Below are positions 5,198 to 5,368 of a stretch of DNA of 5,368 nucleotides, in pieces (position 1 is the first letter of the stretch; each line of letters opens with the position of its first letter). The stretch lies in assembly GCA_010671965.1 (NCBI GenBank), contig JAAHIC010000360.1, positions 1 through 5,368 of the forward strand, written 5' to 3'. Source of the stretch: Leptolyngbya sp. SIO4C5. Lineage in GTDB: Bacteria; Cyanobacteriota; Cyanobacteriia; Phormidesmidales; Phormidesmidaceae. The position numbers and the translations under genes were made by a program. The notes beneath the pieces are model-generated. The model saw only the letters and a list, made by a program, of their open reading frames with translations, did no database searches and had not been told where the DNA came from.

Positions 5198-5295
5198 TAG
5201 CTAGAGACATTACCGTATTTAAGCGATCGCGTCAACTCAGTGGCGATCGGCTTTTAGGTCAGATAACATTGGAGAAAGAAATCTTTCGGTTCTGA
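5164..5295 (+). CDS. Weak 43-aa ORF, unrecognised
   Basis: ATG at 5164 to TGA at 5293-5295 gives a basic 43-residue peptide beginning MQKLRKMRVSALARD and ending EKEIFRF. Only GGA at 5155-5157 serves as a possible ribosome binding site. I recognise no family. Its stop overlaps the ATG at 5295 by one base (TGATG), which would suit coupling to a downstream gene, but both ORFs could be chance. Confidence 0.15.
   Translation: MQKLRKMRVSALARDITVFKRSRQLSGDRLLGQITLEKEIFRF
5207..5235 (-). promoter_or_regulatory. Candidate minus-strand promoter upstream of the 86-aa gene
   Basis: On the minus strand TTGACG (5235-5230) and TAATGT (5212-5207) are spaced by exactly 17 nt. The -35 box matches 5/6; the -10 keeps the T, A and final T. 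A HIP1 octamer (5223-5230) overlaps the -35 end and the spacer. A start near 5200 would give a leader of about 295 nt before the ATG at 4905, running through the start-less hydrophobic frame. Confidence 0.25.
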
Positions 5296-5368
5296 TGAGG
5301 AAAGCGTTTGTCGTAGTTTTCGGTTCTTTTCACGCAGACACTGCAAAGAAGATTGTTTGGGCAAGTAC
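5295..5368 (+). CDS. Possible N-terminal fragment of an ORF cut by the window edge
   Basis: From the ATG at 5295 the frame stays open to the window end and reads MRKAFVVVFGSFHADTAKK and on. The hydrophobic VVVF near the start is the only notable trait. No close ribosome binding site is visible (GGAG at 5271-5274 is about 20 nt away). Twenty-four codons are too few to judge. Between 4906 and the window end I see no confident gene; what is there is listed as separate elements. Confidence 0.15.
   Translation, partial: MRKAFVVVFGSFHADTAKKIVWAS

Larger units (their letters stand above)
2734..5230. repeat. HIP1 octamers (GCGATCGC), seven dispersed copies
   Basis: Perfect GCGATCGC palindromes occur at 2734-2741, 2783-2790, 3326-3333, 3947-3954, 4626-4633, 4946-4953 and 5223-5230; the span given covers all seven and is not one element. 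Four are inside genes and three are intergenic. HIP1 abundance is a known hallmark of many cyanobacterial chromosomes. Near misses (one end base changed) occur at about 687 and 5243. Confidence 0.95.

Noticed and set aside
5254..5367. Minus-strand frame open from the right edge for about 37 codons
   Set aside because: An open stretch this short is expected by chance; all plausible frames here are equally featureless.

Overview
The window comes from a cyanobacterial chromosome. Seven perfect copies of the octamer GCGATCGC (HIP1, the highly iterated palindrome of many cyanobacterial genomes) occur between 2734 and 5230. The gene set also fits: a MiaB of standard bacterial length, a secreted TPR protein, and a small protein with the IRHILIGxPxxVxxTIHxLHxxxYAE pattern that I associate with cyanobacteria from memory. 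The genus cannot be told from this piece.

Layout. Positions 1-860 (+) hold the C-terminal part of an NCS2-family purine permease of the XanP/XanQ type. Two small minus-strand genes follow, 1193-1393 (66 aa, acidic) and 895-1098 (67 aa, three 17-residue Pro/Glu repeats). A hairpin terminator between them, 1147-1174, is oriented for plus-strand transcripts. The 250-base gap 1394-1643 separates the 66-aa gene from miaB and contains a candidate 23-codon leader ORF with a strong ribosome binding site. miaB (1644-3002, +) is intact and runs tail-to-tail into a secreted nine-TPR protein (2999-4129, -); their stop codons interlock in one CTAG. Diverging from the TPR gene is a YbjQ/UPF0145 gene (4228-4557, +), followed by a GC-rich palindrome of the dispersed-repeat type and then, on the minus strand, a small conserved-looking hypothetical gene (4645-4905). 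The last 460 bases hold no confident gene. They contain a start-less hydrophobic open frame, a 14-bp plus-strand hairpin with G-U pairs, a further inverted repeat, a possible minus-strand promoter and two weak plus-strand ORFs at the edge.

How the genes relate. No pathway links the neighbours: purine uptake, tRNA thiomethylation, envelope TPR scaffolding and a YbjQ protein are independent functions in alternating orientations. Most are probably single-gene transcripts; the two small minus-strand genes at 895-1393 may be co-transcribed. I see no mobile element, CRISPR array, rRNA or tRNA, and no clear new multi-gene system. The points most worth following are the leader ORF before miaB, the repeat protein lying antisense to the permease's probable 3' UTR, and the structured region 5107-5197.
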